A stretch of 64,000 nucleotides of DNA from Bacillus vallismortis. Its GTDB lineage: Bacteria; Bacillota; Bacilli; Bacillales; Bacillaceae. Of this stretch, positions 19,410 to 28,301 are shown piece after piece. The position numbers and the translations under genes were made by a program. How positions within the stretch are numbered: position 1 is the stretch's first letter; every line of letters begins with the position of its first letter. The notes beneath the pieces were generated by a model. It did no database searches, was not told where the DNA came from, and saw nothing but the letters and a program-made list of their open reading frames with translations. The DNA is taken from positions 3,028,137-3,092,136 of the forward strand of contig NZ_CP160797.1 of NCBI RefSeq assembly GCF_040784915.1, given 5' to 3'.

Positions 19410-20324
19410 TCACTCCAGCCACTCTTGTCTGCGATAGGAGTCAGACATGCAGTAAGACAGCAGAGCCTTTGCAGCCTTTACCTGATGATGTTTAATCGGG
19501 GCAGTGTTTTTCTTCTGCCGCTCAATCCATTCTTCCGCGCCCCGCTTATCCGCTATTTCTAAGCCGTATGGCGGCTCCGGATAATCGATGTACGACGTTC
19601 TGCTCAGAAGCAATTTTCGAACCGGAATATCAGCCTGTTTTTCCTTTATGATCTTTGAGACAACGGATTCCGTACGAAACAGACTCAGCCCCGGATTTAA
19701 CACTGATGCAGTCTGAGAAGCTGTTTTCTTCTCCCAAAAACGATTTTTAGACCCTATGTACACACTGTCTTCCTCCGCCTCTAAGAAAGAAACGCAATAA
19801 ATCTCAAGGGGAGAAATAATCACAATGCTTAATTCAACCGCCGCCTGCTGAATTTTCAGCACAGGCTTATACATAACGAAATAAGAATCAGGCAGCTGCT
19901 GGGTCAGATAACGCAAAATGCGGTCCTGCTTCACCTGGTTTGAGAGATGGGATATTTCTGCAAGAGTAGAGCTAGCCCATTTGAGCTGAAATTCATATAA
20001 ATGTCTTTTATAAAAGGAAGCAAGCGCCATCCTGCTCTTCGGCAGCCTTACATGTAAATTGTCTTCTTCCTCAAACCATTGGTGTCTCTCTTCTTGTATA
20101 TCGGCTTTTATCTCTTCTTTTCTTCTTTTCAAAGAAAATTTTTTTCGTTTCTGCACCGGTTCCGGCTCTTCGGCACTGGCTTGTTTTTCTTCATGCTGGC
20201 GCTCCGCTGCCTCTAATAGTGAAAGCCAGCGCTCTTTTTTCAGCCGTACAAACTGGTTTATATAATGGTACGGATCAAGCTCATATCTTGATATATAATC
20301 ATGAATTTTGATGATTTGTGCCAT
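19410..20324 (-). CDS. ytlQ: Uncharacterised protein YtlQ
   Basis: A 304-aa soluble, strongly charged protein. Residues 45-90 are very rich in Lys, Glu and Arg ([20 protein letters not shown]), probably a helical linker. The C-terminal half has an alternating hydrophobic pattern ([38 protein letters not shown]) loosely like the NERD nuclease-related fold (a strand ending in E, and W-x-K further on). That resemblance is weak and I do not assign a function. The ATG at 20324 follows GGAG at 8-9 nt. It is located between the RNA phosphodiesterase gene thpR (25 nt) and ytlR (48 nt). Confidence 0.85.
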   Translation of the reverse strand: MAQIIKIHDYISRYELDPYHYINQFVRLKKERWLSLLEAAERQHEEKQASAEEPEPVQKRKKFSLKRRKEEIKADIQEERHQWFEEEDNLHVRLPKSRMALASFYKRHLYEFQLKWASSTLAEISHLSNQVKQDRILRYLTQQLPDSYFVMYKPVLKIQQAAVELSIVIISPLEIYCVSFLEAEEDSVYIGSKNRFWEKKTASQTASVLNPGLSLFRTESVVSKIIKEKQADIPVRKLLLSRTSYIDYPEPPYGLEIADKRGAEEWIERQKKNTAPIKHHQVKAAKALLSYCMSDSYRRQEWLE

Positions 20325-20349
20325 GTTTGTTTCTCCACTCCGCAATAAA

Positions 20350-20901
20350 TTAAGTTAAATGAAATTTGAATAGTTCCTCATACTTTGGTGATTGATTCAA
20401 ATGTATTTGAAAGAGCGAGAATCGTTCAGCCATCATCGAAACCTCTCCGCTTTCAAACGGGACATGTGCCGGAAATCCTTCTTCGCCTGTCCATTTTCTG
20501 GCCAGCGTCATATGAGGGTGGTACGGTCTCTTTTCCACTTGAAAGCCGGCTTGAAGAACAGCCTGTTTTGTATGTTCCCGCAGCATTTCAAGTGTTTTGT
20601 TTTTCTTTGGCTCGAGGTGTAAAACACGCGGCCTTCTGCGGTCGCCGAATACATCAATTTTGCCAAACTCAATCGGAAACGGATCGGTTTCTGAAGCAAT
20701 CGCAGCTAGCGAGCCTTCAAGCTGCTGGATTTGTGTCTCATCCGCCGCTCCGAGAAAAATCAACGTGATATGATAGTCAAGCGGGTGCACCCATTTTTGA
20801 AACGTTAAAACCGGCTCGTTTTTCGCAGCCTGGTCAATCGGATTCGCAATTCCTTCAGGAATGGGAACGCCGATGAAATAATGAGGCCGTATATCTGGCA
20901 T
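20350..20901 (-). CDS. thpR: RNA 2',3'-cyclic phosphodiesterase (2H family) YtlP
   Basis: A 183-aa protein of the 2H phosphoesterase superfamily (LigT/ThpR), which opens 2',3'-cyclic phosphates on RNA ends. The two hallmark H-x-T/S motifs are HITL (in [11 protein letters not shown], near residue 45) and HMTL (in YHPHMTLAR, near 130), at the usual spacing. Its natural substrate in Bacillus is not known to me. The start at 20901 is preceded by GGGAGTG. A longer in-frame extension to 20991 is not conserved in kind. It is the first gene of the ytlP-ytlQ-ytlR-amyX run and is divergent from ytkP. Confidence 0.92.
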   Translation of the reverse strand: MPDIRPHYFIGVPIPEGIANPIDQAAKNEPVLTFQKWVHPLDYHITLIFLGAADETQIQQLEGSLAAIASETDPFPIEFGKIDVFGDRRRPRVLHLEPKKNKTLEMLREHTKQAVLQAGFQVEKRPYHPHMTLARKWTGEEGFPAHVPFESGEVSMMAERFSLFQIHLNQSPKYEELFKFHLT

Positions 20902-21049
20902 CCGTCTGACACTCCCTTCTGTAACAGCTATTATTTTATCAATAAAGAGGCTGTGCGGATAGAGGAACAGTGTATGAAAACACTCTCGCACAAACGTTTA
21001 TTATGTTAGGATATTATACGACACTTGTTTTATTCAGAAAGGAATGACA

Positions 21050-21985
21050 ATGTTGAAAATCGTTGAAAATACAGCTGATCTGATTGGAAATACACCGCTT
21101 GTGAGATTGAATCGGCTTCAGCCGAAAAACGCGGCACAAGTCTATTTAAAGCTTGAATTTTTCAATCCGAGCGGCAGTGTGAAAGACAGAGCTGCTTATC
21201 ATATGATGATAGAAGCGGAACAAAATGGTTTGCTCAAACCGGGATCAGTGATTATCGAGCCGACAAGCGGAAATACCGGAATCGGACTCGCCATGAATGC
21301 GGCCGCGCGCGGCTATAAAGCGATCTTAGTTATGCCTGATACGATGACGAAGGAACGGATCAACCTTCTTAAAGCTTACGGTGCAGAGGTTGTATTAACA
21401 CCCGGAGCGGAAAGAATGCCGGGCAGCATCAAAAAAGCGAAGGAGCTTGCTGAACAAATTCCGAACAGCTATATCCCAATGCAGTTCGATAACACCGCAA
21501 ATCCTGACGCGCACCGAAAAACAACGGCGCCTGAAATTGCCCGGGCAATAGAGGAAATCGGAAAGCCGCTCGGCGCTTTTGTCGCCTCTTCCGGAACGGG
21601 AGGAACCATTACCGGAACAGGTGAAGCGCTCAAAGAGCTTTTCCCGGATATCACGGTTCATGTTGTCGAGCCCGCGGGTTCGCCTGTATTATCCGGAGGA
21701 AAACCCGGCGCACATAAGCTTGTAGGGACGAGCCCAGGCTTTATTCCTCCGATTTTAAATCAAGACGTCTATGACGAAATTATCAAAATCTCTGATGAAG
21801 ACGCCTACACGACGACAAGACGCCTTGCTGCAGAAGAAGGAATTCTTGTCGGGCCCTCTTCAGGTGCTGCCTGTTTCGCGGCAATCGAAACAGCGAAACG
21901 CCTCTCTCCTGACCAAGTCGTGGTCTGTATGACAGCCGATACGGGAGAACGGTATTTATCAACTGATTTATGGTCATTTGTTTAA
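21050..21985 (+). CDS. ytkP: Cysteine synthase-like PLP enzyme YtkP
   Basis: A 311-aa pyridoxal phosphate enzyme of the O-acetylserine sulfhydrylase (CysK/CysM) family. The PLP lysine is Lys45 in NPSGSVKDRAA. The phosphate loop is TSGNTGIGLA and the glycine-rich cofactor loop is SSGTGGTITGTG. The C-terminal GPSSGAA motif is present. B. subtilis has CysK as the main cysteine synthase, so YtkP is a paralogue whose exact substrates are less certain. The ATG at 21050 is 7 nt from AAAGG. An ATG at 21044 abuts it. It is monocistronic, convergent with ytjP. Confidence 0.92.
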   Translation: MLKIVENTADLIGNTPLVRLNRLQPKNAAQVYLKLEFFNPSGSVKDRAAYHMMIEAEQNGLLKPGSVIIEPTSGNTGIGLAMNAAARGYKAILVMPDTMTKERINLLKAYGAEVVLTPGAERMPGSIKKAKELAEQIPNSYIPMQFDNTANPDAHRKTTAPEIARAIEEIGKPLGAFVASSGTGGTITGTGEALKELFPDITVHVVEPAGSPVLSGGKPGAHKLVGTSPGFIPPILNQDVYDEIIKISDEDAYTTTRRLAAEEGILVGPSSGAACFAAIETAKRLSPDQVVVCMTADTGERYLSTDLWSFV

Positions 21986-21986
21986 A

Positions 21987-22018
21987 AAAGGACGGGCTTC
22001 AGAAAAAGCCCGTCCTTT
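21987..22018. terminator. Bidirectional terminator ytkP / ytjP
   Basis: AAAGGACGGGCTT and AAGCCCGTCCTTTT form a 13-bp stem with runs of A before and T after it, so it can work in both directions between the converging genes. Confidence 0.88.
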
Positions 22019-23409
22019 TATTTTGCAAGTTCGTAGATCGCCTGCGCATATAAAGCTGTCGATCTCAGCAAATCATCAATTTCAATATATTCATCCTTTT
22101 GGTGTGCGCTGTCAGGACGTCCGGGGAAGAGCGGGCCGAACGCGACACCTGCTTTTAAAGATCTGGCATAAGTCCCCCCGCCGATTGAGATTAAATCAGC
22201 TTTTTTGCCCAGCTGGCCTTCATAAACCTTTTGCAGGGTTTTGACTAACGGATGGTCTGCTGACACATGATGCGGCTTGCTGTCTTTGAATTCTCCCAGC
22301 TTAAATTCAGATGCGCTTTCGAATGCATCGCGGATCACTTTGCTTTCCGCGGTCACAGGATAGCGGATATTGATCCCGAGTTCGCCTCCTTGCCCTTCCG
22401 TATAGCGGAGTGTTCCCACATTTAATGTCAGCTCGCCGCTAATGTCATCTTCACAATCAATATTCAGTTTCTTTCCTCTCGTATCGCCTGAAAACTTGTC
22501 TGTGACGACTTGCACAAATCGCTGTCCTGCTTCGTCAAGCTCAGCCTGCTGCAGAAATTCACACAACAAAATGCCGGCATTGATTCCATTGTTCGGTTCC
22601 ATCGCATGGCAGGAAAGCCCGTACATACGCAAAATGAGCTGACCGTTCTCTATGCCAGCTTCTCCTTTTTGATCCGTCGTGCGAAGCATATCTTTAAATG
22701 AAGCAAGAATCTCTTCTTTTTTCAGCCCTTCAATGACAGCTTCAGCAGCATCGGGCACCATGTTCAAGCGAAGACCCGACTGAAATGAGACAAGCATTGC
22801 CTCAGAATCGGCTAGGTTTGAGTGGGGCGGGATAAGTAAAGACGCATCAATGATTCCTTTTTCCGCGTTAATAATCGGAAAATCGGCGTCAGGCGCAAAT
22901 CCCAGTGTCGGCATTTCTTCATGCTTGAAATAATGCTCTACACATCTCCAATCGCTTTCTTCATCTGTTCCGATAATGATTCTGACGCGCTTGGACAGCG
23001 GCAGATTCATGTCTTTCACGATTTTCAGCGCATAGAATGCCGCCATTGTCGGACCTTTGTCATCAATGGCCCCCCTTGCATAAATCCGTCCGTTACGGAT
23101 ATGAGCTGAAAACGGATCACTCTTCCAGCCGTCTCCGGGCGGCACGACGTCAACATGGCATAGTACGCCGACAATGTCATCGCCCTCGCCCCATTCAATA
23201 TGACCTGCGAAGCCGTCAAGATTTTTTGTTGTAAAGCCTTCTTTTTCTCCAAGCTCCAGCAAGGAAGTCAGGCTGGCGTTTACTCCTTCTCCAAACGGTT
23301 TGCCGGTTCCTGCGGTTGTTTCATCCATTACACTGTTGATTCTCAAAAATTCCTGTGTATCACGAATTAAATCCTCTTTTCTTCTAATCACTTCAACTTC
23401 CCAGTTCAT
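22018..23409 (-). CDS. ytjP: M20 family dipeptidase (PepV-like) YtjP
   Basis: A 463-aa zinc peptidase of the M20/PepV family, which splits dipeptides in the cytoplasm. Metal-site motifs are [16 protein letters not shown] (His-x-Asp), the bridging [24 protein letters not shown] (catalytic Glu), FAPDADFP and, near the C-terminus, [17 protein letters not shown]. The ATG at 23409 is 5-6 nt from AAGGGG. The eleven codons upstream in frame lack support. Substrate preference is inferred only from the family. It is a single gene between ytkP and pbuO, with a bidirectional terminator at its end. Confidence 0.93.
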   Translation of the reverse strand: MNWEVEVIRRKEDLIRDTQEFLRINSVMDETTAGTGKPFGEGVNASLTSLLELGEKEGFTTKNLDGFAGHIEWGEGDDIVGVLCHVDVVPPGDGWKSDPFSAHIRNGRIYARGAIDDKGPTMAAFYALKIVKDMNLPLSKRVRIIIGTDEESDWRCVEHYFKHEEMPTLGFAPDADFPIINAEKGIIDASLLIPPHSNLADSEAMLVSFQSGLRLNMVPDAAEAVIEGLKKEEILASFKDMLRTTDQKGEAGIENGQLILRMYGLSCHAMEPNNGINAGILLCEFLQQAELDEAGQRFVQVVTDKFSGDTRGKKLNIDCEDDISGELTLNVGTLRYTEGQGGELGINIRYPVTAESKVIRDAFESASEFKLGEFKDSKPHHVSADHPLVKTLQKVYEGQLGKKADLISIGGGTYARSLKAGVAFGPLFPGRPDSAHQKDEYIEIDDLLRSTALYAQAIYELAK

Positions 23410-23436
23410 AACGTTCCCCTTTCCGCAAGAAATCAC

Positions 23437-23465
23437 TTGCAAAAACCAAATAAAACGAATAATAT
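23437..23465 (+). promoter_or_regulatory. Sigma-A promoter of pbuO
   Basis: TTGCAA and TAATAT are separated by exactly 17 nt, 41 nt before the pbuO start codon. The first PurR half-operator overlaps the spacer and -10 region. Confidence 0.75.
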
Positions 23466-23495
23466 TAATGGTGTTTTGTTAAAACGTTCGTAATT
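23451..23495. promoter_or_regulatory. PurR operator (inverted PurBox pair) of pbuO
   Basis: Two CGAA cores in opposite orientation (CGAA at 23456-23459, TTCG at 23487-23490) lie in AT-rich 14-bp boxes with 17 nt between the boxes. This is the PurBox arrangement of PurR-controlled genes in B. subtilis. It overlaps the promoter, so purine-dependent repression of pbuO is expected. Confidence 0.75.
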
Positions 23496-23505
23496 GGAGG
23501 ATACT

Positions 23506-24804
23506 ATGTTTCATCTAAAAGAGCAGAAAACATCCATAAAGCAAGAAATCATAGCAGGGCTGACGACCTTTTTCACAATGGTCTATATCGTCGTGGTCAA
23601 TCCGGTCATTCTGGCTAACGCCGGGGTTCCTTTCGACCAGGTTTTCACCGCAACGATTATTGCCTCCATTGTCGGAACGCTGTGGATGGCCCTGGCAGCA
23701 AATTATCCGATTGCTATTGCGCCCGGCATGGGCTTGAACGCTTATTTAGCCTTTCATGTCGTAAGCGCCAGCGATGGCGGCATCACATACGCGACAGCTT
23801 TCAGCGCCGTATTTACAGCAGGGGTTCTCTTCATTATTCTATCGTTAACGCCTTTAAGAAAACAACTTATTGAGGCGATTCCAAACAATTTAAAATACGG
23901 AATCACAACAGGCATCGGGCTGTTTATCGCTTTTATCGGTTTGCGGCAGGCGGGAATTGTGGCAGCTGATGAGTCAAACTTGGTTACTCTCGGCGATTTG
24001 CATTCACCTGGTGTGATTTTAACGCTGATCGGGCTTTTGATCAGTGTGGTCTTGATGGTCCTCAACGTCAGCGGTGCCTTATTTATCGGAATGGCAGCGA
24101 CCGCTTTGATCGCCTTTTTTACCGGCCAGCTGCATTTACCGAAGGGATTAATGTCGCTTCCTCATTTGCCAGACGGCCTGATCATTTCAAATCCGTTTTC
24201 CGCTTTTGGCGATGTTGTACATCACGGCCTGTACGCTGTTGTCTTTTCTTTTCTTCTGGTCACGATATTTGATACAACAGGCACGATGATCGGTGTTGCT
24301 GAGCAAGCCGGGCTGATGAAAAATAACAAGCTGCCGAACGTGCGAAAAGCGCTGCTGGCTGATTCAACTGCGACAACAGTAGGAGCGGTTTTCGGCACAA
24401 GTCCAACGACGGCATTTATCGAGTCATCCGCTGGTGTCGCAGCCGGGGGAAGAACGGGGCTTACAGCTTTGACTGTTGCGGTGCTGTTTGCGGTTTCAAT
24501 GTTTTTCAGTCCGCTTGTCAGTGCCTTATCCGGCATAGCCGCCATCACCTCTCCTGCTTTAATTATCGTCGGCAGCCTGATGATGCGCTCGGTGTCCAAT
24601 ATGAACTGGAAAGAGATGGACGAGGCATTCCCTGCGTTTCTCGTCATTCTGTCGATGCCTTTGACATCCAGCATTTCTACAGGAATCGCGCTTGGCTTTA
24701 TTTCGTATCCGATTGTAAAAGCAGCGCGGGGAAAATGGAGAGAGATTCATCCGCTCGTTATCGTTTTCGCTATTCTGTTTTTCATCCAGCTGTTTATTTT
24801 ATAG
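23506..24804 (+). CDS. pbuO: Guanine/hypoxanthine permease
   Basis: A 432-aa integral membrane purine:proton symporter of the AzgA-like NCS2 branch. About 12-14 membrane segments are visible. Family motifs include AIAPGMGLNAYLAF, GITTGIGLFIAFIGLRQAG, DTTGTMIGVAEQAG and GTSPTTAFIESSAGVAAGGRTGL. The ATG at 23506 follows TTGGAGGATACT. An in-frame TTG at 23494 is inside that leader. Expression is likely repressed by PurR through the operator just upstream. It converges with ythQ across a bidirectional terminator. Confidence 0.95.
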   Translation: MFHLKEQKTSIKQEIIAGLTTFFTMVYIVVVNPVILANAGVPFDQVFTATIIASIVGTLWMALAANYPIAIAPGMGLNAYLAFHVVSASDGGITYATAFSAVFTAGVLFIILSLTPLRKQLIEAIPNNLKYGITTGIGLFIAFIGLRQAGIVAADESNLVTLGDLHSPGVILTLIGLLISVVLMVLNVSGALFIGMAATALIAFFTGQLHLPKGLMSLPHLPDGLIISNPFSAFGDVVHHGLYAVVFSFLLVTIFDTTGTMIGVAEQAGLMKNNKLPNVRKALLADSTATTVGAVFGTSPTTAFIESSAGVAAGGRTGLTALTVAVLFAVSMFFSPLVSALSGIAAITSPALIIVGSLMMRSVSNMNWKEMDEAFPAFLVILSMPLTSSISTGIALGFISYPIVKAARGKWREIHPLVIVFAILFFIQLFIL

Positions 24805-24813
24805 CACATACAG

Positions 24814-24842
24814 AAAACCCAAACGTCAGCCGTTTGGGTTTT
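24814..24842. terminator. Bidirectional terminator pbuO / ythQ
   Basis: AAAACCCAAACG and CGTTTGGGTTTT form a stem between the converging genes. It has a T run on the plus strand and a shorter one on the minus strand. Confidence 0.85.
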
Positions 24843-26000
24843 TTATGTAAACAATAAAAAGACAGCAGCCGCTAATAAACAGCATGCGGCAAACGCATAG
24901 TGCAGGATGTTGATACAGCTTTTTCTGGCCCGGTAATACTCATCACTTTCCTTATCGGCGCCAATTAGAATAGGCGCATCCATCACTTTGTCAAAGATAA
25001 GCGTAAGGATATAACGGCAAACACCTATATATACCAAGAGCGCAATCAGCTTCAGCCAAATCGGGGAGACAAAGATTAGAACGGCGAAAGCTGACAACAG
25101 CATACACATCCGTCTTATATACTCGCCATTCCTCAGCAAAACTTTGAAAAACAATTCCTTATAGCCTGTGTAGATTGTTCTTTTTTTAAATATCCTTCTT
25201 GAATTTCGGAATAATAATGGTTTTCTTCTCATCCTGTCTTTCACTTTCGGCATTCCCGCCTCCTGGCTCATCATCATCACAAGCCCGGCAAGCGCCAGCC
25301 TTCTTTTTTTCTCTTCAGTCACCTCTGCTTCAAAAGCCGAGAACGAAGCTGTCTTTTTCAAACTGCGGACGAATGCGAAAATGAAAAACAAAATGCCAAT
25401 GAGCGCAAGCAACCCCCACTCAGTGAAAATGATTAGGCCAGCAGAACCAGCAAAAAGAACGGCTCTGACAAGAATTTCGGCAACCCGCCTCGAAATGGAA
25501 CGCGGCTTTCTGATCCTGTCTTGCTTTAAGGATAAGAAGAACATATGAAGGCCAAACAAATAACATAATAGAGCCGCGCTTTCTGCTAATGTGATATGAA
25601 GAGAATGACTGATAAAAGGAAGAACAATGAAATAGAGCAGCAGCCATTTGCCGAGCGTGACCCAAAAAGAATACACCAGCGCGTACCGTTTTAGCTGGTA
25701 GATCAGCTCTTTCTTTTGCAGCAAAAACACGTTGTCCGCTTCCATTAAAAACGTATGGATCGAGCCTGTGCACACGATCAGCACACACACGGCGTACAGC
25801 CATCTCCATTCCATCACCTCAGACCACTCATAAAAAAGGCCTCTTCCGTTCATCAAATCGATATACTGATAGATGACAAAAGCAAGCGCCGGTAAAACAA
25901 TGTAGAGAGCGACTGTCCAGTCAATGACCGCATGCAATACCTTAAACTGATACCTGTAATAGTCAAACAGCCTGCGAAAAAAGAGCGATCGCCCGTTCAT
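24843..26000 (-). CDS. ythQ: ABC transporter permease YthQ
   Basis: A 385-aa membrane protein with many hydrophobic segments (for example AVIDWTVALYIVLPALAFVIYQYI near the N-terminus and ILHYAFAACCLLAAAVFLLF at the end). It has the size and layout of EcsB-type ABC permeases. It begins with ATG inside the ythP stop codon (4-nt overlap), so the two are translationally coupled. The pair resembles the EcsA-EcsB exporter. The substrate is unknown. Confidence 0.9.
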   Translation of the reverse strand: MNGRSLFFRRLFDYYRYQFKVLHAVIDWTVALYIVLPALAFVIYQYIDLMNGRGLFYEWSEVMEWRWLYAVCVLIVCTGSIHTFLMEADNVFLLQKKELIYQLKRYALVYSFWVTLGKWLLLYFIVLPFISHSLHITLAESAALLCYLFGLHMFFLSLKQDRIRKPRSISRRVAEILVRAVLFAGSAGLIIFTEWGLLALIGILFFIFAFVRSLKKTASFSAFEAEVTEEKKRRLALAGLVMMMSQEAGMPKVKDRMRRKPLLFRNSRRIFKKRTIYTGYKELFFKVLLRNGEYIRRMCMLLSAFAVLIFVSPIWLKLIALLVYIGVCRYILTLIFDKVMDAPILIGADKESDEYYRARKSCINILHYAFAACCLLAAAVFLLFT

Positions 26001-26707
26001 GGCCGGTCACCTTGGACCGCCTTATAAAAACAGTCAAGCAATGACTGCCCCTCTGATCCGGTCTGTTCCTGAATATCTTGTAACGTGCCCTGGAGAAACA
26101 AAGAACCTTTCTCAATCATGTAAAACCGGTCGCAGATTTTTTCTGCGGTATCGAGTACATGTGTGCACATGAGAATGCCGGCTCCCCTTTGTTTTTCATC
26201 CTTAAGCATGTCCACAAAACGTTTCGTTGATATCGGATCAAGGCCAATAAATGGTTCATCAATCACATACATATCCGGCTTAGAGAGAAAAGCTTGGATA
26301 AGCATCAGTTTTTGCTGCATGCCTTTCGAAAAGGTGATTGGCAGCTCATGCATAACGTGATCAAGCGAAAATGTCTGCAGCAGGCTTTCTGCCCGAGGCG
26401 CAAATTCACGCTCATCAATACCGTGCAACGTGCTGACCAGATCCAAATGCTCCCACAGCGTCAGTTCTTCGTAAAAGGACGGGTGCTCCGGAATGTAGGC
26501 AAATGAAGAGTCATTCCAAGCAATATGGCCTTTAAAGTCTTCTGAGAGGCCGAGTATCGCCTTGATTGCGGTGCTTTTCCCGGCGCCGTTTGCTCCGATC
26601 AGCCCGACTATCTCCCCTTTTCCGACTTCCAGAAAAACATCGGTGAGCACTTTTTTTCGGCTCGTATACCCCGCCTGTTCTATTGAAGCCTCAAGCATTT
26701 TTGCCAA
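25997..26707 (-). CDS. ythP: ABC transporter ATP-binding protein YthP
   Basis: A 236-aa ABC ATPase. Walker A is GANGAGKST (about residues 38-46), the Q-loop region is around FAYIPEHPSFYEEL, the ABC signature is degenerate (TFSKGMQQKLMLIQAFL), Walker B is MYVIDEPFIGLDP, and the switch His is in MCTHVLD. The signature starts with FSKGM rather than LSGGQ, as in EcsA. The start is a TTG at 26707, 8-9 nt after a triple GGAGGAGGAG. The in-frame ATG at 26698 is too far from it. It pairs with the permease YthQ by a 4-nt overlap. Confidence 0.92.
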   Translation of the reverse strand: MAKMLEASIEQAGYTSRKKVLTDVFLEVGKGEIVGLIGANGAGKSTAIKAILGLSEDFKGHIAWNDSSFAYIPEHPSFYEELTLWEHLDLVSTLHGIDEREFAPRAESLLQTFSLDHVMHELPITFSKGMQQKLMLIQAFLSKPDMYVIDEPFIGLDPISTKRFVDMLKDEKQRGAGILMCTHVLDTAEKICDRFYMIEKGSLFLQGTLQDIQEQTGSEGQSLLDCFYKAVQGDRP

Positions 26708-26873
26708 ATCTCACTCCTCCTCCAAAATTTACTACGAAACAGAATAAAAAAAGTTTCTTTAACCATAATAATATTGTGCCGAAATACATAGTAATCCAAC
26801 AAGGATGGCTGCACAGCTCAAATTGGAAAAAATTAATAGGAGTTATCCCTAGATTCATTACTGCGATATCGTG

Positions 26874-26879
26874 TATAAT
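26874..26879 (+). promoter_or_regulatory. Candidate -10 box upstream of ytzE
   Basis: A perfect TATAAT preceded by TG lies about 125 nt before ytzE. No good -35 hexamer is seen at 16-18 nt, so this is only a weak promoter candidate in an otherwise featureless, AT-rich 295-nt gap between ythP and ytzE. Confidence 0.3.
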
Positions 26880-27002
26880 GAGGGCGAATTATCTAAAAAC
26901 TATAATATAAAATGTCTGCCTTTGTTGCTATTTCGTACGCAGTTGATAGTCGTGAGTTGTGGTTAGTCAAGTCCATCCGATCTTATGATAGGGAGTGGTT
27001 TT

Positions 27003-27224
27003 TTGAAACCTTCAACAAACCGTATGCTAACTCGAATTAAATCAGTTTACATGTTTATCCAAGAAAAAGGCCTTGTGACAACACAGGAACTGGTTGACGA
27101 ATTCGGCATTACACCTAGAACAATTCAAAGAGACTTAAATGTGTTGGCATATAATGATCTTGTTCATAGTCCAAGCCGTGGCAAGTGGGAGACAACGAGA
27201 AAGAAAGTAAAGATTACATCATAA
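27003..27224 (+). CDS. ytzE: DeoR-type HTH protein YtzE
   Basis: A 73-aa protein that is essentially only the winged helix-turn-helix of the DeoR family (RIKSVYMFIQEKGLVTTQELVDEFGITPRTIQRDLNVLAYNDLVHS). The usual C-terminal sugar-phosphate effector domain is absent. It should bind DNA, but target and signal are unknown. The TTG at 27003 follows GGGAGTGG. An ATG at 26985 overlaps that site and was rejected. It is isolated between ythP (divergent) and ytzG (convergent). Confidence 0.88.
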   Translation: MKPSTNRMLTRIKSVYMFIQEKGLVTTQELVDEFGITPRTIQRDLNVLAYNDLVHSPSRGKWETTRKKVKITS

Positions 27225-27322
27225 ACATTGAAAATTACATAGGGCCGCCTGAGAGCGGCCTGATAGATACAGGGCGAAGAACTTTCTGAGCCTTGTTTTT
27301 GTGTGCTTACTTATATATAAAA

Positions 27323-27348
27323 AAATCCCGCATTAAAATGCGGGATTT
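27323..27348 (-). terminator. Distal terminator hairpin behind ytzG (outer copy)
   Basis: AAATCCCGCATT and AATGCGGGATTT form a 12-bp stem. On the minus strand, seven T follow, so this copy is a strong terminator for ytzG transcription. It is a near-perfect duplicate of the hairpin at 27486-27510, on the other side of the foldback element. Confidence 0.8.
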
Positions 27349-27485
27349 CATTTTGTCATCTTTTCAGCGTGATTGAAAACCCTTGAAGTCTAGAAAAGGC
27401 GAGCATTGGAGCAGAGCGAATGTTTTAATTCGTGAGCACCAACGCGCAGACTTGACAACGAATGCGAGGGTTTGTCGACACGCTG
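27349..27485 (-). repeat. Foldback repeat element, copy A (behind ytzG)
   Basis: A 137-bp intergenic element whose two ends are nearly identical to those of copy B at 57911-58140. Read on the minus strand it begins CAGCGTGTCGACAAACCCT and has the imperfectly complementary AGGGTTTTCAATCACGCTG near its other end. Further inside, AAGTCT pairs with AGACTT and GTTGG with CCAAT, so the whole folds back on itself. The apex is a small GAAT/ATTC hairpin. It is flanked by two copies of the ytzG terminator hairpin. No open reading frame of note is present. It may be one of the intergenic repeats of about 190 bp known from B. subtilis, a small inverted-repeat mobile element, or a structured RNA. Confidence 0.8.
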
Positions 27486-27510
27486 AAATCCCGCATTAAA
27501 TGCGGGATTT
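27486..27510 (-). terminator. Proximal hairpin at the ytzG stop (inner copy)
   Basis: Starts 2 nt after the ytzG stop codon. It has the same arms as 27323-27348, with one base fewer in the loop. On the minus strand it is followed by TTTCAGCG rather than a long T run, so it is a poorer terminator than the outer copy. Confidence 0.65.
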
Positions 27511-27512
27511 CT

Positions 27513-28232
27513 TCATGCCTGCGGTTCATTCAGCCAATGAAGTTCTTCTGCTGTAAGCTCACGGTATTCTCCCGGTGACAAGGCAGGATCCAAGGAAACA
27601 CGCCCCATTGATAAGCGCTTCAGATAAATCACTTCATTGCCGACCGCCTTTGCCATCTGCTTGACCTGATGGTATTTTCCTTCCGTAATCGTCAGGTATA
27701 TCACGGTATCGCCGTTGTCGTTTGTCTTGATTTCCGCTTTTGCCGGCTTTGTTTGATAGCCGCCTTCTATGTAGACACCCGCTTCTAAATCCGAGATGTC
27801 TTCCGGTGAAATCTGTGATTGTAAATGGACTTCATACGTTTTTGGAACATGCTTTTTAGGCGATAGGAGCCGATGTGCCAGCTGGCCGTCATTGGTGAGC
27901 AGTAAAAAGCCTTCTGTATCCTTATCAAGCCTGCCGGCGGGAAAGGGTTCAAATCTCATCTCTTCCGGCGTCAGCAGATCGACCACTGTTTGCTGACGGC
28001 TGTCCTCAGTCGCCGACAGCACTCCCTGCGGCTTATTCATCATGAGATAAATGAACTCGCGGTAATCAACCGGTTCTCCGTATACGGTAACCTCTTGCGT
28101 ATCAGGATCAACGTGCGCCTTTACATCTTTGGCCGGTTTGCCGTCGACCATGACGGCCCCCGCCTTCACAACGGCTTTGACTTCTTTTCTGGAACCATAT
28201 CCGCTGTTGGCAAGCAGCTTATCAAGTCTCAT
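27513..28232 (-). CDS. ytzG: RsuA-family 16S rRNA pseudouridine synthase YtzG
   Basis: A 239-aa pseudouridine synthase of the RsuA/RluB/E/F family. An S4 RNA-binding domain (residues 1-50, MRLDKLLANSGYGSRKEVKAVV) is followed by the catalytic domain with the motif AGRLDKDTEGFLLLTND, where the Asp attacks the uridine. YHQVKQMAKAVGNEV near the C-terminus is the second family motif. The family modifies U516 of 16S rRNA in E. coli. The exact site here is inferred. AAAGGAGAG lies before the ATG. It follows murJ by 69 nt on the same strand and is followed immediately by the foldback element. Confidence 0.93.
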   Translation of the reverse strand: MRLDKLLANSGYGSRKEVKAVVKAGAVMVDGKPAKDVKAHVDPDTQEVTVYGEPVDYREFIYLMMNKPQGVLSATEDSRQQTVVDLLTPEEMRFEPFPAGRLDKDTEGFLLLTNDGQLAHRLLSPKKHVPKTYEVHLQSQISPEDISDLEAGVYIEGGYQTKPAKAEIKTNDNGDTVIYLTITEGKYHQVKQMAKAVGNEVIYLKRLSMGRVSLDPALSPGEYRELTAEELHWLNEPQA

Positions 28233-28254
28233 TCCCGATCTCTCCTTTATAAAA

Positions 28255-28278
28255 GAAAGCCCGCAGCATGCGAGCCCT
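28255..28278 (-). terminator. Possible weak terminator between murJ and ytzG
   Basis: On the minus strand, GCTCGCA-TGC-TGCGGGC followed by TTTCTTTT lies between the two genes. The stem contains a T-G wobble, so part of the transcript may read on into ytzG. Confidence 0.4.
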
Positions 28279-28301
28279 CTGTTTCTTGATTATCTAGTTC
28301 A

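Noticed and set aside
24222..24674. 150-codon open frame on the minus strand
   Set aside because: Antisense to pbuO, with no ribosome site and no recognisable domain.
26932..26939. TTCGTACG upstream of ytzE as a third copy of the yttB/ytmP motif
   Set aside because: The palindrome is incomplete here, and the same 8 bases also occur inside coding sequence (for example in malS and ytdP), so it is not informative.
27243..27260. Hairpin GGCCGC/GCGGCC after ytzE as a terminator
   Set aside because: No T run follows on either strand. It may be a weak structure in the ytzE 3' region, but I cannot support a terminator.
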